64,000 bases of DNA from Planctomycetota bacterium (lineage in GTDB: Bacteria; Planctomycetota; OFTM77). Both the position numbers and the translations under genes were made by a program. Below the pieces are notes generated by a model. That model was not told the DNA's origin. It did not search any database and saw nothing but the letters and a program-made list of their open reading frames with translations. Below, piece after piece: positions 54,295-63,171 of the stretch (the first letter of the stretch is position 1; every line of letters starts with the position of its first letter). The DNA is taken from contig JAJDCO010000042.1 of assembly GCA_029260795.1 (NCBI GenBank), positions 1 to 64,000 of the forward strand. Reading direction: 5' to 3'.

Positions 54295-55142
54295 ACGACT
54301 CCACTCCGCGCCGCCCCATCGCGATTACGGATACGGTCTCGATCGGTCCGGGGGCTCCTCTTTGCATCATCGCGGGACCCTGTGTGATCGAGAGCGACGA
54401 GCTCTGTTTCACGGTCGCCGATCGCCTCCGCGAGCTCAGCGAAGAGCACGGCCTCCCCGTCGTCTTCAAGTGCTCGTTCGACAAGGCCAATCGCACCTCA
54501 CTCGATTCCTTTCGCGGTCCCGGGCTGAAGGAAGGGCTCGCCGTCCTGGCGGAGGTCAAGCGGCGCAGCGGCTTGCCCCTGCTCTCCGACATTCACGAGA
54601 TCGGGCAGGTGGACGCGGCGGCCGAGGTGCTCGACATCCTGCAGATCCCGGCCTTCCTCTGTCGTCAGACCGACCTGGTCGTGGCCGTCGCGCGCTCGGG
54701 ACGGGTCGTGAACATCAAGAAGGGGCAGTTTCTCAGCCCTTGGGAGATCAAGAACGTCGCCGCGAAAGCTTGGGCGAGCGGGAATGATCGCGTCTTCATC
54801 ACCGAACGCGGCTTCTCGTTCGGCTACCGGAATCTGGTGGCCGACATGCGGGCGATCCCGATCATGCAGCGAGAAGGCCTCTCGGTCGTCTTTGACGCCA
54901 CCCACAGCGTTCAGTCCCCGGGCGGTCAAGGTGATCGGAGCGGGGGCGACGGTTGGCTCGCCCCCACCTTGGCTCGAGCCGCGGTCGCCGCGGGCTGCGA
55001 CGGGCTCTTCTTGGAGACGCACCCGGACCCCTCGGTCGCCTTGTCCGACGGGCCGAACATGATCCCGCTCGCCGACTTGGACTCGCTGTTTCGGGTGGCC
55101 GCGGCCTTGCGTCGTGCGCTGAAAGAATCTCAAATCGATTAG
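54291..55142 (+). CDS. kdsA: 3-deoxy-8-phosphooctulonate (KDO-8-P) synthase (283 aa)
   Basis: Condenses phosphoenolpyruvate with arabinose-5-phosphate to give KDO-8-phosphate for lipopolysaccharide. Hallmarks: LCIIAGPCVIESDEL, VVFKCSFDKANRTS, SFRGPGLKEGL, LPLLSDIHEIGQ, IPAFLCRQTDLV, NIKKGQFLSPWE, ITERGFSFGYRNLVADMRAI, FDATHSVQSPGG and FLETHPDP. Full length for the family. Its presence argues for an LPS-containing outer membrane. Overlaps the lipid kinase gene by ATGA. Confidence 0.95.
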   Translation: MNDSTPRRPIAITDTVSIGPGAPLCIIAGPCVIESDELCFTVADRLRELSEEHGLPVVFKCSFDKANRTSLDSFRGPGLKEGLAVLAEVKRRSGLPLLSDIHEIGQVDAAAEVLDILQIPAFLCRQTDLVVAVARSGRVVNIKKGQFLSPWEIKNVAAKAWASGNDRVFITERGFSFGYRNLVADMRAIPIMQREGLSVVFDATHSVQSPGGQGDRSGGDGWLAPTLARAAVAAGCDGLFLETHPDPSVALSDGPNMIPLADLDSLFRVAAALRRALKESQID

Positions 55143-55304
55143 CTGTCGGCACTTGAAGGTTCATTGCCGGCTGCCAGAATCGCCGGAGCCCAACCTCGCC
55201 AGAATATCGAGTCAAGATCAGCGTTCGACTCGTCAACAAGGATGAGACTGCCGCCCCTCGCCTCCCAAACCGGAAGCGAGCTTCCCCCGAGAGAGCCTCG
55301 CCAC

Positions 55305-57608
55305 ATGACGCAATCGAGTCGCCAGCCGATCGAAGCCGGCCGCTCGCTCGGGGAGTACGAGATCACCCGAGAGATCGGCCGAGGGTCGATGGGAATCGTC
55401 TTCGAGGCTCGCCAGCGCAAGCTGAATCGTCGCGTCGCGCTCAAGGTGCTTCCTCCGAATCTCACCTTGACCGAGAAGGCCGTTCAGCGCTTTCTGCGAG
55501 AGGCCGAGTCGGTCGCGATGCTCGATCACCCGAACATCGTGCCGATCTACGATGCCTCGACGGCCGACGGAACCTACTACTACGCGATGCGCTTCATCGA
55601 CGGCGACTCGCTGGCGAGCTGCATCAGCGAGGAGAGCCAACCGGAGCCGAGGCGAGTCGCGGGCTGGGGCGTTCGCATTGCCGAAGCCCTCGACTACGCC
55701 CATGGGCAGGGCGTCCTCCACCGAGACATCAAGCCCGGCAATATCCTCCTCGACAAGGCCGGACACATTCACATCACCGACTTCGGCCTGGCTCGCATCG
55801 AGAAGGGTGCGACGCTCACGGAGTCGGGCGCTCTGGTCGGGACACCCGTGTACATGAGTCCCGAGCAGATCACGGGCGAGCGGGGAGACGTCGATCGGCG
55901 AAGCGATGTCTACTCGTTGGGTGTGACGATGTACGAGCTCCTGACGGGTCAGCAACCCTTCAAGGGTCGCAACACCCAGGCACTCCTACGGAACATCCTC
56001 GAGAAGGAGCCGAAGCGGCCGCGTCGCTTCCATCCGAACATCCCCGAGGATCTCGAGGCCATCACCCTCAAGGCGATGGAGAAGGATCCGCTGGCTCGCT
56101 ATGGCTCGGCAGGCGAGCTGGCGCTCGACCTCCAACGCTTCCTGCAAGGCGAGTCGGTTGATGCCCATCTGGCGGGTCCGGTCACGCTGCTGTTTCGGCG
56201 GGCCAAGCGCCACAAGTTCATCACGGGTGCCGCCCTGATCGCGTTGGTGGCCATCACCGTCGCCATCGCGTCGTTGACCGGATCCAGCAAGCGTGTTCGC
56301 AACGTCCGGGAAACGGCCCGCCAAGACGTCGACCGCGCCACCTACGCCCGCCTGATTGCGGAAGCACGCCAGCACGAGACCGAGGGCGACTACGAGCTGG
56401 CGCTCATCTCGCTGGATCAAGCGAACGAGATCGGGCCTTCGACGGCATTGACCCTCGATATCGTCGATCTCCTGAACTCCCGAGCTCTCAAAGAAGAGCT
56501 CACGGGCGAGCCCCACGCACAGATTCTGCGCACGCGTGAAGAAGCTCTCGATCGGGTCGAAGAGGCAATCTTGCGGGACCCGGTCTCGGTGGATCTCTTG
56601 ACGTGTGCCGGCATCCTCTACGCGCGGCTGGGCGACTTCGATGCCTCGGAGGCTCGCCTCGAAGCGGCGACCGGACAAGGAGAGCCGACCGCGTCCGTGC
56701 TGTTCGCGTGGGGAGTCCACCATCTGAGACAGGCCGAGGAGCTGGTCCGCACCGGAAGCCGTGAGCCGGCCCTGCGCGCTTTGGCCGATGCGAGGACCTC
56801 TCTCGGCAAAGCCGAGCACCTCGATCCGGAGAGGGCGGAGATCTTCAAGCGCCGCGCCAGCGTCTGGACCCTTTGGCACAAGCTCGACCCCGAGGGCGGT
56901 CATGGGGAGCGCGCTCAGAAGGACATCCAGAAGGCGATCGAGCTCGACAAGAAGGATCCCGAATCCCACATCCAGCACAGCATCGTCTTGGATACGATCG
57001 GCAAAGCGGCCGAGGCCGCCAATGAGCTCGACCTCGCGTCGTACCTCCTGCCCTACAACGTCCAGCAGGAGACGCTGCAGAAGAGCCTCCGGACGTTGGC
57101 GGTGATCGTTCCGGCCACCGCATTGGCTGCCGCGACCTCCACGGCCGAGCGCGCGCTGGCCGTGAGTGCACGCTCCGTCATGCAAGTCTACGAGCAGTTC
57201 TTCCGTCCTTTGACAGACGAGGGAACCGAAGAGCTCGGTCCCGAGGTCGAACTGGACTCGGTCGACTCGATCGAGGCGGCACTCGACTTCTACCTCGCAC
57301 AGCTCGAGCAGCAGCGCACGGAGCAATCGCCTCGCGATCCGGCTGTGAACTCGCGAGTCGCCTCCCTGATCCTCATGCGGCATCGCCTCGACGGAGGCGG
57401 CAATCTCGGTCTCGCCAGTGAGCAGGCAGCCCTCGGTCTGGCCCGCACGCGACCGGTCAGCACTCGGCTGGTCGAGCTCCTGGCCGAGATCTTCGAGGCC
57501 CAGGGCCGCAAGGCTCAAGCGAAGTGGACCATCCAGGCCTACCTCGACCAGGTCTCCGATGAAGATCGAGTGCTCCTCGAAGAGCGACTTCGACTCCTCG
57601 AGAACTGA
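55305..57608 (+). CDS. Transmembrane Ser/Thr protein kinase with repeat-rich C-terminal domain (767 aa)
   Basis: The cytosolic kinase domain has YEITREIGRGSMGIVFEARQ (P-loop), catalytic Lys47 in VALKVL, HRDIKPGNILL (catalytic D141), DFGLA, and VGTPVYMSPEQI (activation segment), ending near residue 290. One membrane helix lies at about 303-323 (FITGAALIALVAITVAIASL). The outer part (about 340-767) is helical, with TPR-like pairs such as LARTRPVSTRLVELLAEIFE and tail heptads. This Hanks-type architecture is frequent in Planctomycetota. Targets unknown. ATG 55305 begins just before the kinase core; the frame is open upstream to 55164. A cluster of stem-loops follows. Confidence 0.9.
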   Translation: MTQSSRQPIEAGRSLGEYEITREIGRGSMGIVFEARQRKLNRRVALKVLPPNLTLTEKAVQRFLREAESVAMLDHPNIVPIYDASTADGTYYYAMRFIDGDSLASCISEESQPEPRRVAGWGVRIAEALDYAHGQGVLHRDIKPGNILLDKAGHIHITDFGLARIEKGATLTESGALVGTPVYMSPEQITGERGDVDRRSDVYSLGVTMYELLTGQQPFKGRNTQALLRNILEKEPKRPRRFHPNIPEDLEAITLKAMEKDPLARYGSAGELALDLQRFLQGESVDAHLAGPVTLLFRRAKRHKFITGAALIALVAITVAIASLTGSSKRVRNVRETARQDVDRATYARLIAEARQHETEGDYELALISLDQANEIGPSTALTLDIVDLLNSRALKEELTGEPHAQILRTREEALDRVEEAILRDPVSVDLLTCAGILYARLGDFDASEARLEAATGQGEPTASVLFAWGVHHLRQAEELVRTGSREPALRALADARTSLGKAEHLDPERAEIFKRRASVWTLWHKLDPEGGHGERAQKDIQKAIELDKKDPESHIQHSIVLDTIGKAAEAANELDLASYLLPYNVQQETLQKSLRTLAVIVPATALAAATSTAERALAVSARSVMQVYEQFFRPLTDEGTEELGPEVELDSVDSIEAALDFYLAQLEQQRTEQSPRDPAVNSRVASLILMRHRLDGGGNLGLASEQAALGLARTRPVSTRLVELLAEIFEAQGRKAQAKWTIQAYLDQVSDEDRVLLEERLRLLEN

Positions 57609-57650
57609 GTCACTCGAGACCGGTTTGCGGTTGCGACGGTCACCTGAAGT

Positions 57651-57714
57651 GCGAGCTCTCGAGCTCGCGGTCGATCCCCGCCAGGGGATCACCCCTGGAA
57701 CCTCACAAGAGGTT
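57651..57714 (+). terminator. Cluster of adjacent and mutually exclusive hairpins after the kinase gene
   Basis: GCGAGCT/AGCTCGC (57651-57668, 4-base loop) is followed by GATCCCC/GGGGATC (57673-57690). The latter competes with CCAGGGG/CCCCTGG (57681-57698), and AACCTC/GAGGTT (57699-57714) ends the array. The tight packing suggests transcript termination or a folded 3' untranslated region. No T tract. Confidence 0.45.
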
Positions 57715-57879
57715 CACGATGAACCGTCCAAGCACCGCCACCACGCCATTGGTCTGCATCCCATCCGTCGCCCGAGAACGACAGGTCGAGATGCCCGATG
57801 CCGTTCCGGTGCGTAAAGGTTCCTTGTCCCTGATGCTTCAGGCATTAACCGGGCGTCAAGCCCCCAGCGGCTTGCCCTG

Positions 57880-58265
57880 GGCATGAGACCGAGTCCTCCC
57901 GGGGCGAAGGGATCGTGGGGAGTCTCGACCGCCGCCTTGAACAGCGGCGCGTTCATGCCGTGATCGCCCTTCGCCACGCGAAAGACCTGACCGGATCCCG
58001 GCTCGCGCTCGATGTCGACGTCCTGCTCGAGCAGATCCACGTCGACATGAGGCATGAAAGTGAGGTCAAACGACACTTCGCTGTCGTCGGGCTGAGGCGC
58101 CTCATCCTGAAGGCGAGTAGGCGATGACCTGGTCGCCTTCGTGCACCGCCTCACGGATCTCGGTTCGCAGGAGCTTTCGGCGTGGATTCCCGACCGGTCT
58201 TCCGGTCGAGAATTGAAAGCCGATCCAGGCGCCGTCAAAGAGTGGCCGCCTCGAAGCCCCGCCAC
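57880..58265 (-). pseudogene. Remnant of a decayed reading frame of unknown family
   Basis: In the 800-base gap after the kinase gene, minus-strand sequence reads FDGAWIGFQFSTGRPVGN and REAVHEGDQVIAYSP in one frame, then after a shift near 58110 DSEVSFDLTFMPHVDVDLLE, QVFRVAKGDHGMN and APLFKAAVETPHDPFAPGG in another. The amino-acid mix is protein-like, with ordinary hydrophobic patterning, unlike shadow frames. There is no start codon with a ribosome binding site and at least one frameshift. I cannot name the family. The remainder of 57609-58406 holds stem-loops only. Confidence 0.35.
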
Positions 58266-58290
58266 CGACCTCGGCCGTTGAAATAAAGCG

Positions 58291-58320
58291 AGGGGAGGCG
58301 AGCTTGCGCTCGCCCCCCCT
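58291..58320 (-). terminator. Terminator-like hairpin downstream of the exported 612-aa protein gene
   Basis: GGCGAGC (58297-58303) and GCTCGCC (58308-58314) form a 7-bp stem with a 4-base loop, extended beyond a mismatch by GGGG/CCCC. Read on the minus strand it is followed by a T-rich stretch (CGCTTTATTTC), consistent with intrinsic termination of the gene ending at 58407. Confidence 0.55.
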
Positions 58321-58367
58321 CGGTACGCAAAAAAGGGGTTTCGGTAGGTTCTGTGTCTTTGATTGTC

Positions 58368-58390
58368 GGGCGACCGAGGTGAGGTCGCCC
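58368..58390 (-). terminator. Second hairpin immediately after the stop at 58407
   Basis: Perfect 8-bp stem GGGCGACC (58368-58375) / GGTCGCCC (58383-58390) with a 7-base loop, 17 bases beyond the stop codon on the minus strand. Probably acts together with the hairpin at 58291-58320. Confidence 0.45.
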
Positions 58391-58406
58391 GGGTGAGGAG
58401 TCGCTC

Positions 58407-60245
58407 TCAGAAGATCGACAGCATGTCGATCGTGAGGCCCTGATCGTCGACGCGATAGATGCTCATCGGGTTGCGAATGTGCTGGCTCAAGGTCTCGGTC
58501 ATCGGGAGCAGAGCCATGTCGAGGCCGAGCTCCGGCGGGACCTGCGATCCGAGCATCGGGACCGCGGTGTTGTAGCCCCACTCAAAGAGCGCCTTCGCAT
58601 CGATGTAGTAGAGGAACGTCGCCGGGTCGTTGGGCCGGAAGCCGAGCTGAGAAGCCGCCTGACGGAACTGCGGGTCGTCCGCGAGAGTACCCGCGCTGTT
58701 TCCGTTGACGATCTTCTTCAGGGACTGCATGCCGAGCGAGACCAAGAGTCGGTTCTGGTCGATCGTGAAGGCCAGCGGCACCGGGAGCTCCCAGTCGTCA
58801 GCCGTGAGGCTGTACAGGGTGCGGCCCTTGTACTGGAGTGTCGTGATGGAGACCTGGGGAGCCTCTTCCTGAACGCGATCCGTGAGCGCTGACAAGATCT
58901 GGTTGAACTTGCCGGAGTCGCGCAGGTTCACCACCAGTGCCACATCCGGGATGAATCCGGTCTTGGGCAGCGTGCCGAAGAAGCTGATCTCGTCACCCAG
59001 GCTCGCCAGCAGATCGTTGACCGGGTGGAACCCGATCTCTTCCTGAGCTGCATCGATGTCGCGCAGCGCCTCCTGGTAGGAGTCCTCTCCGTCGAACTCG
59101 CGCACCATGGCCATGACCTGGTCGAAGATGCTCTTCGGATCAGCACCGAGGCTGACGAGGAACGAGGCTCCGGCCGGCGCCATCGACGGCGCAGAGAGCG
59201 TCCGCGAAGGCTGAGAGATGAGTGCGAGAGCACCGCGTCGCGGCGTCGGGGCGTGAGCATAGACGCGCCAGCGGGCGCCGCCTTCGACCGGCGAGAAGCT
59301 GGCGCCGATGGCCTTGACACCGTCGAATCCCAGAGCCTTCAGCTCCTGCTCCTCGCGATCGCTGCGAGCCGATCGGCTGCGAGCCAGGATGCGCTCCACG
59401 TCGGCATAGGCGAAGAGGGAGCCCGGGCGACGATCCAGACGGTTGCTCAGGTAGCGGTAGCGTTCGTTGTCGAGCAGCGTACCTTTCGCGAGGTTACCGC
59501 GCTTCACGGCCGCTTCGAAGGTGTCGGCGAACATGCCGAAGAGAAGATAGTCGCCCATGAAGGCGTAGTGCAGGCGGCCACCGACCTCTTCCAGCTCCTT
59601 GTGAGAGATGGTGTGGACCTGGACGCCAGCGAGCTCATAGGTGCCGAACTCGGGCAGGTCGAGCGTGCGGCCTTCGTGCTCGGCTTCCTCTTCCGCGAAG
59701 CGGCGAAGCTCGGGCAGCTTTTCATCGAGCCAGCGCTGCACCGTCGAGCCCCACTGACCGAGATCGACTCCGATCAGGAGGTCGGGAACCGGCTCCCTCT
59801 CGCCTTCGACCTCACGGACGTCCGCGAGGACGACGAGAACCTCACCGCCGAGGCCTTCCAAGATCTCCATCCACTCGCGCGGATCCACCAGACGATCGAT
59901 GGTGGCGGAGTCCACGAAGCGCTCGATCTCGTCCGCTTCGCGGCGGATCTCGCGGCGCGCCTCGGCAACCCACGTATCGAGATTCTCGAACATCGGAGCG
60001 AGGAACTGACGAACCTCGTCTTCCTTGAGCAAGTTCGCGATCGCCGACTGCTTCAAGCCACCCAGCATCGCCGGGAAATCCGACACACCAATGACCGCCA
60101 GAGCATTGGCCGGCGCCGCGCGCTCGAGCGAGAAGCGCTGCGTCTTCTCCGTATCGTTTCCTTCGTTGGCGACCGCCATCGGCGCCCAGGCGAGGAATCC
60201 CGCCACTAGAGTCACGACGCTCCCGATGCGAGCCCTGTTCAGCAT
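58407..60245 (-). CDS. Exported DUF3352-like protein (612 aa)
   Basis: ATG 60245 has AGGAG eight bases upstream; the earlier GTG is too close to that site. Signal peptide (MLNRARIGSVVTLVAGFLAW, cleavage near AVAN). The mature chain is a long alpha/beta protein starting ANALAVIGVSDFPAMLGGLK and including VVLADVREVEG, LHYAFMGDYLLFGMFADTFE, GSLFAYADVERILA, and near the end FTIDQNRLLVSLGMQSLKKI and FLYYIDAKALFEWG. This recurring 'does not exceed own value' strand-helix pattern is typical of DUF3352-type exported proteins common in Planctomycetota and cyanobacteria. Function unknown. It appears to be transcribed alone. Confidence 0.7.
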   Translation of the reverse strand: MLNRARIGSVVTLVAGFLAWAPMAVANEGNDTEKTQRFSLERAAPANALAVIGVSDFPAMLGGLKQSAIANLLKEDEVRQFLAPMFENLDTWVAEARREIRREADEIERFVDSATIDRLVDPREWMEILEGLGGEVLVVLADVREVEGEREPVPDLLIGVDLGQWGSTVQRWLDEKLPELRRFAEEEAEHEGRTLDLPEFGTYELAGVQVHTISHKELEEVGGRLHYAFMGDYLLFGMFADTFEAAVKRGNLAKGTLLDNERYRYLSNRLDRRPGSLFAYADVERILARSRSARSDREEQELKALGFDGVKAIGASFSPVEGGARWRVYAHAPTPRRGALALISQPSRTLSAPSMAPAGASFLVSLGADPKSIFDQVMAMVREFDGEDSYQEALRDIDAAQEEIGFHPVNDLLASLGDEISFFGTLPKTGFIPDVALVVNLRDSGKFNQILSALTDRVQEEAPQVSITTLQYKGRTLYSLTADDWELPVPLAFTIDQNRLLVSLGMQSLKKIVNGNSAGTLADDPQFRQAASQLGFRPNDPATFLYYIDAKALFEWGYNTAVPMLGSQVPPELGLDMALLPMTETLSQHIRNPMSIYRVDDQGLTIDMLSIF

Positions 60246-60596
60246 GCCGTCCACTCCTATCCAGGTGAGTTCCAGTGTCCGCCCCTAGCATCTTCGCCGA
60301 GCCGCTCGGCAACGCTTTGCGTTAACGCTCCCTACATCAATCCCGGGACCGCTCCAAAGATTTTTGGAATAAGCCTGCAAAGCGTGGACCCTCAAGCACT
60401 TGGAAGCGCAGCACGCTTTCGACTCCTTCCGGCCCGTCTGTGCCAAGCTGGCACACCTGAGCCGAAGTCGCCCGTTGGCTCACGTAGTCCCAACGGCCTC
60501 GAGCTCGTACTCGACAGCCCGAACGAGAACGATCCGGGGCGGTTTCCACCGTCCCGGATCGCCCGAGGATGTCGTGATTTGTCGAGTCGGCTCAGC
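60246..60596. other. Intergenic gap without a supported gene
   Basis: Short open frames exist but none has a ribosome binding site or family pattern. The gap contains an AT-rich patch (AAAGATTTTTGGAATAA near 60356) that could hold the promoter of the minus-strand gene starting at 60245, and a strong hairpin at 60531-60560. Confidence 0.5.
60531..60560 (-). terminator. 12-bp stem-loop after the SurA/PpiD-like gene
   Basis: GATCCGGGGCGG (60531-60542) pairs with CCGTCCCGGATC (60549-60560) with one G-T wobble and a 6-base loop, 36 bases beyond the stop at 60597 on the minus strand. A pyrimidine-rich stretch follows. Probable terminator. Confidence 0.55.
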
Positions 60597-62957
60597 TCAA
60601 CGCGGGGAGCCGGCGCCCCTCGCCGCCTGGTTCGGGTCATCGACCGGCAGCACGCTCTCGATGTTGAACGTGTTCGCGGCCTTCAGGAAGTCGAAGTTCC
60701 ATTTCCGCTCCCCCTGGATGTTGTTGATGATGAACTCACGGAGCTGCCGGGCACTCTGGTACTCCGTCGGAGTCATGTCGGCCGGACTCGGATCCGAGAC
60801 CGACGCCAGGCGAACGATGTAGAAGTGCTCGTTCTCCTGATCCCGCACCGGCACCATCGTCGCGAGTCCGGGCTGGGCCTCCAACGGGTTGTCGGCATCG
60901 ACGGCGTCCGTCGGGACCAGCTGTCGAAGGGCTGCCGAGAACAGCGGACCCTTGAGGTACTTCTCTGGTCCATCCTCCATGAGCTGATGGGCCGGCGAGC
61001 CCGAGAAGCTGCTCCGGAAGCTCTCGGTCTTGGCTACGGTGAGCCCGAGCTCTTGAGCGGCCTCGGCAAACTTCGCGCTCGCCGGCTCGGCGAGGATCGC
61101 GTCGATGCCTTCTTCGAGGAACTTCTCCTCTTGGGCGCGGATCGCTTGCTTCTGATCCTCGACGGCCTTCTTCTCGTCGTCGGTGGCGTTGTCGGCGGCC
61201 TCTGTCACCTCGACCGAGATGCGTCGCTCGATCGTGTCCTGCGTACTCGTTCGCAGCAGCTCGATCTGGTCGGTGAATTCTCCTTCGACCTTGGCCTTCA
61301 TGGCGGTCACGAGTGTTTCGGCCTGCTTCTTAGCCGCGTCTTCGTTCTGCTTCGAGATCCACATCTCGAGGATCCGCTCCCGCACTTCCTCGAGCGGCTT
61401 GAAGAGATTCTCACGACGCTCGGTCGGCTCGACGGCCGCTCCGATCTTTTCGTTGTCGACGACGCGTCCATAGACGCTGTTCACGGGCGTGAAGAACAGG
61501 TGGCTGATCACCGAGCCATTGCCATCGATCTCCATCTCCTTGAACAGCTTCTCGAGTGCCGTCCGGGAAGCGGGCGTCTTGCCCTCGTAGAGCCGCAGTC
61601 CCATCTCGATCGCGAGCTCGGCGAAGGTCTTGTCCTCGGCGACGCGAGCCTGCTCGATGAATTTGCTGATCAGACGCTCGACCTGGAACCGCCGCAGGAC
61701 CTCGTCGCGAACCTCTTCGAAGGTCTTGTAGGGATCTTCGGGCGGCTTCGGCGTCTCGTCCTCGGGAGTCTGGTTCTCTTCGGTCGGCGTTTCGCCCTCG
61801 GGAGTCTGGCCTTCCTCGGTCGGCGTCTCGTCTTCGGGAGTCGGGCTCTCTTCGGTCGGTGTCTCGCCTTCGGGCTTTTGGTTCTCTTCGGTCGGCGTTT
61901 CGCCTTCGGGAGTCTGGCCTTCCTCGGTCTCGCTTTCCGCCGGAGGTGTCTCGCTCTCCTGCTCCTGGACCGAGGACTCCGAGAAGTAGAACCCGCCGTC
62001 CTCCTTCTCCTTGCTCTTGCCGTCCTCGGTCGGTGGCGGATCACCGGCTTCGTCTTCGGCGCCGTCATCCTCAGCCGGCGTCTCGCCTTCGTCGCCTTCG
62101 GAGCTCTCGCTTTCGTCGTCTTTAGTGGGCTCGGGCTTACGGAAGCGGAACTTGTTGCGCTCGTAGTAGGCCTTGAGATCTTCTTCGGTCGGCTCGGGCG
62201 TTCCTTCGGGCAGGTTGGTTTGGATCGAGTCCGGCTCGGCATCGGCAAAGGCGAGGTAGGCCATGCGGAAGGCGACCTCGTCCTCTTGGCGGAACTCGGC
62301 CTTGTTGACCGGCTCGAGCTCGTCGTAGAACTCCGTCAGCTGATCATCCGTGACCTGATCCGGCTGGATGTCGGCGGCCGCACCCTTCCAAGGAAAGGCG
62401 ACGAACTCGAGCTCGTAGTTGTCGTTCGACGAGCGGAAGTTGTCGAAGATCTCCTTGTCGGTGACGAAGGCGTGGTAGTCGAGTCGCGTGAACTTCTGGA
62501 CAATCAGGATCTCGCGCAGGTACTCCTCGAACAGAGCCGGGGTGAGCTGCATCCGTCGCAGGAGGTTGTCATAGTTCTCCTTCGAGATGGGCAACGCCTG
62601 CTTCATGAAGTCGATGAGCTCGTTGTCGCTGACGTAGACGCCGTTGCGCCGAGCTTCATCCAGAATCACGATGTGCCTCCAGACGGCACGGTTGTCGACA
62701 TTCGACTGCCCGCTGAACGTGCTCTCGATGGTGTGGAGCATGCGCAACTTGGCGTAGAAGTCTTCGGTGCTGACCTCGATCGTCTCACCGGTGCTCGGCG
62801 GACGAAACGTGCCCGCGACCTCCGGAACGTCGCTGTCGGCGCCCGAGTCGTCGAAGAGCCCGTAGATCGCGCCCGTAATCGAAAACGTGAGCACCGTGAA
62901 GACGGTCAGGACGACCAACAAGCCCTTTTGGTGCTTTTCGAACCACTTGAAAGTCAT
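60597..62957 (-). CDS. SurA/PpiD-like periplasmic chaperone with acidic repeat insert (786 aa)
   Basis: An N-terminal anchor (KGLLVVLTVFTVLTFSITGA, about 12-31) is followed by a SurA_N/PpiD-like helical domain: FYAKLRMLHTIESTF, ILDEARRNGVYVSDNELIDF, LPISKENYDNLLRRM and YLREILIVQKFTRLD. A disordered, Glu/Thr/Pro-rich insert (about 275-415) includes five 12-residue repeats of the type TPEGETPTEENQ. The C-terminal half is helical with coiled-coil character (FEEVRDEVLRRFQVERLISK) and ends with FLKAANTFNIESVLPVDDP. No active parvulin motif is evident, so a holdase-type chaperone is likelier than a prolyl isomerase. A sigma70 promoter lies about 100 bases upstream. Confidence 0.75.
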   Translation of the reverse strand: MTFKWFEKHQKGLLVVLTVFTVLTFSITGAIYGLFDDSGADSDVPEVAGTFRPPSTGETIEVSTEDFYAKLRMLHTIESTFSGQSNVDNRAVWRHIVILDEARRNGVYVSDNELIDFMKQALPISKENYDNLLRRMQLTPALFEEYLREILIVQKFTRLDYHAFVTDKEIFDNFRSSNDNYELEFVAFPWKGAAADIQPDQVTDDQLTEFYDELEPVNKAEFRQEDEVAFRMAYLAFADAEPDSIQTNLPEGTPEPTEEDLKAYYERNKFRFRKPEPTKDDESESSEGDEGETPAEDDGAEDEAGDPPPTEDGKSKEKEDGGFYFSESSVQEQESETPPAESETEEGQTPEGETPTEENQKPEGETPTEESPTPEDETPTEEGQTPEGETPTEENQTPEDETPKPPEDPYKTFEEVRDEVLRRFQVERLISKFIEQARVAEDKTFAELAIEMGLRLYEGKTPASRTALEKLFKEMEIDGNGSVISHLFFTPVNSVYGRVVDNEKIGAAVEPTERRENLFKPLEEVRERILEMWISKQNEDAAKKQAETLVTAMKAKVEGEFTDQIELLRTSTQDTIERRISVEVTEAADNATDDEKKAVEDQKQAIRAQEEKFLEEGIDAILAEPASAKFAEAAQELGLTVAKTESFRSSFSGSPAHQLMEDGPEKYLKGPLFSAALRQLVPTDAVDADNPLEAQPGLATMVPVRDQENEHFYIVRLASVSDPSPADMTPTEYQSARQLREFIINNIQGERKWNFDFLKAANTFNIESVLPVDDPNQAARGAGSPR
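61751..61930 (-). repeat. 36-bp coding minisatellite, five units
   Basis: Five imperfect 36-base units inside the chaperone gene encode GQTPEGETPTEE, NQKPEGETPTEE, SPTPEDETPTEE, GQTPEGETPTEE and NQTPEDETPKPP. Because the unit is a multiple of three, changes in copy number stay in frame. Repeats 1 and 4 are the most alike, suggesting recent duplication. Confidence 0.85.
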
Positions 62958-63056
62958 CGAGGCCTCTTGAGTTCAGGAGTACCGCTAGTCCGCGCCGCCT
63001 CGCGCGGCCGCCCGATCTGACCCGCCTAGACAACGGGCTCCCAGGGAGAAACGCGT

Positions 63057-63084
63057 ATTATACTGGCGCTCATCGCGGTGACAA
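63057..63084 (-). promoter_or_regulatory. Sigma70 promoter of the SurA/PpiD-like gene
   Basis: Read on the minus strand: TTGTCA (63084-63079), a 16-base spacer, then a perfect TATAAT (63062-63057). Transcription would start near 63050 and give a leader of about 90 bases before the ATG at 62957. It is one of only two near-consensus promoters seen in the window. Confidence 0.7.
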
Positions 63085-63171
63085 CAGACGCCGTCACCGA
63101 ACCGCATCGCTTTTCAGCGTTGCCCCGCCTTTCGACCGAGGTTTGACGTCGAGAATCCCTCGAAAGACGGC

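Noticed and set aside
60384-63020. Very long open frame on the plus strand (about 880 codons) antisense to the SurA/PpiD-like gene
   Set aside because: Its translation is Leu/Val/Gly repeats mirroring the minisatellite and GC-rich codons of the real gene, with no start context; a composition shadow.
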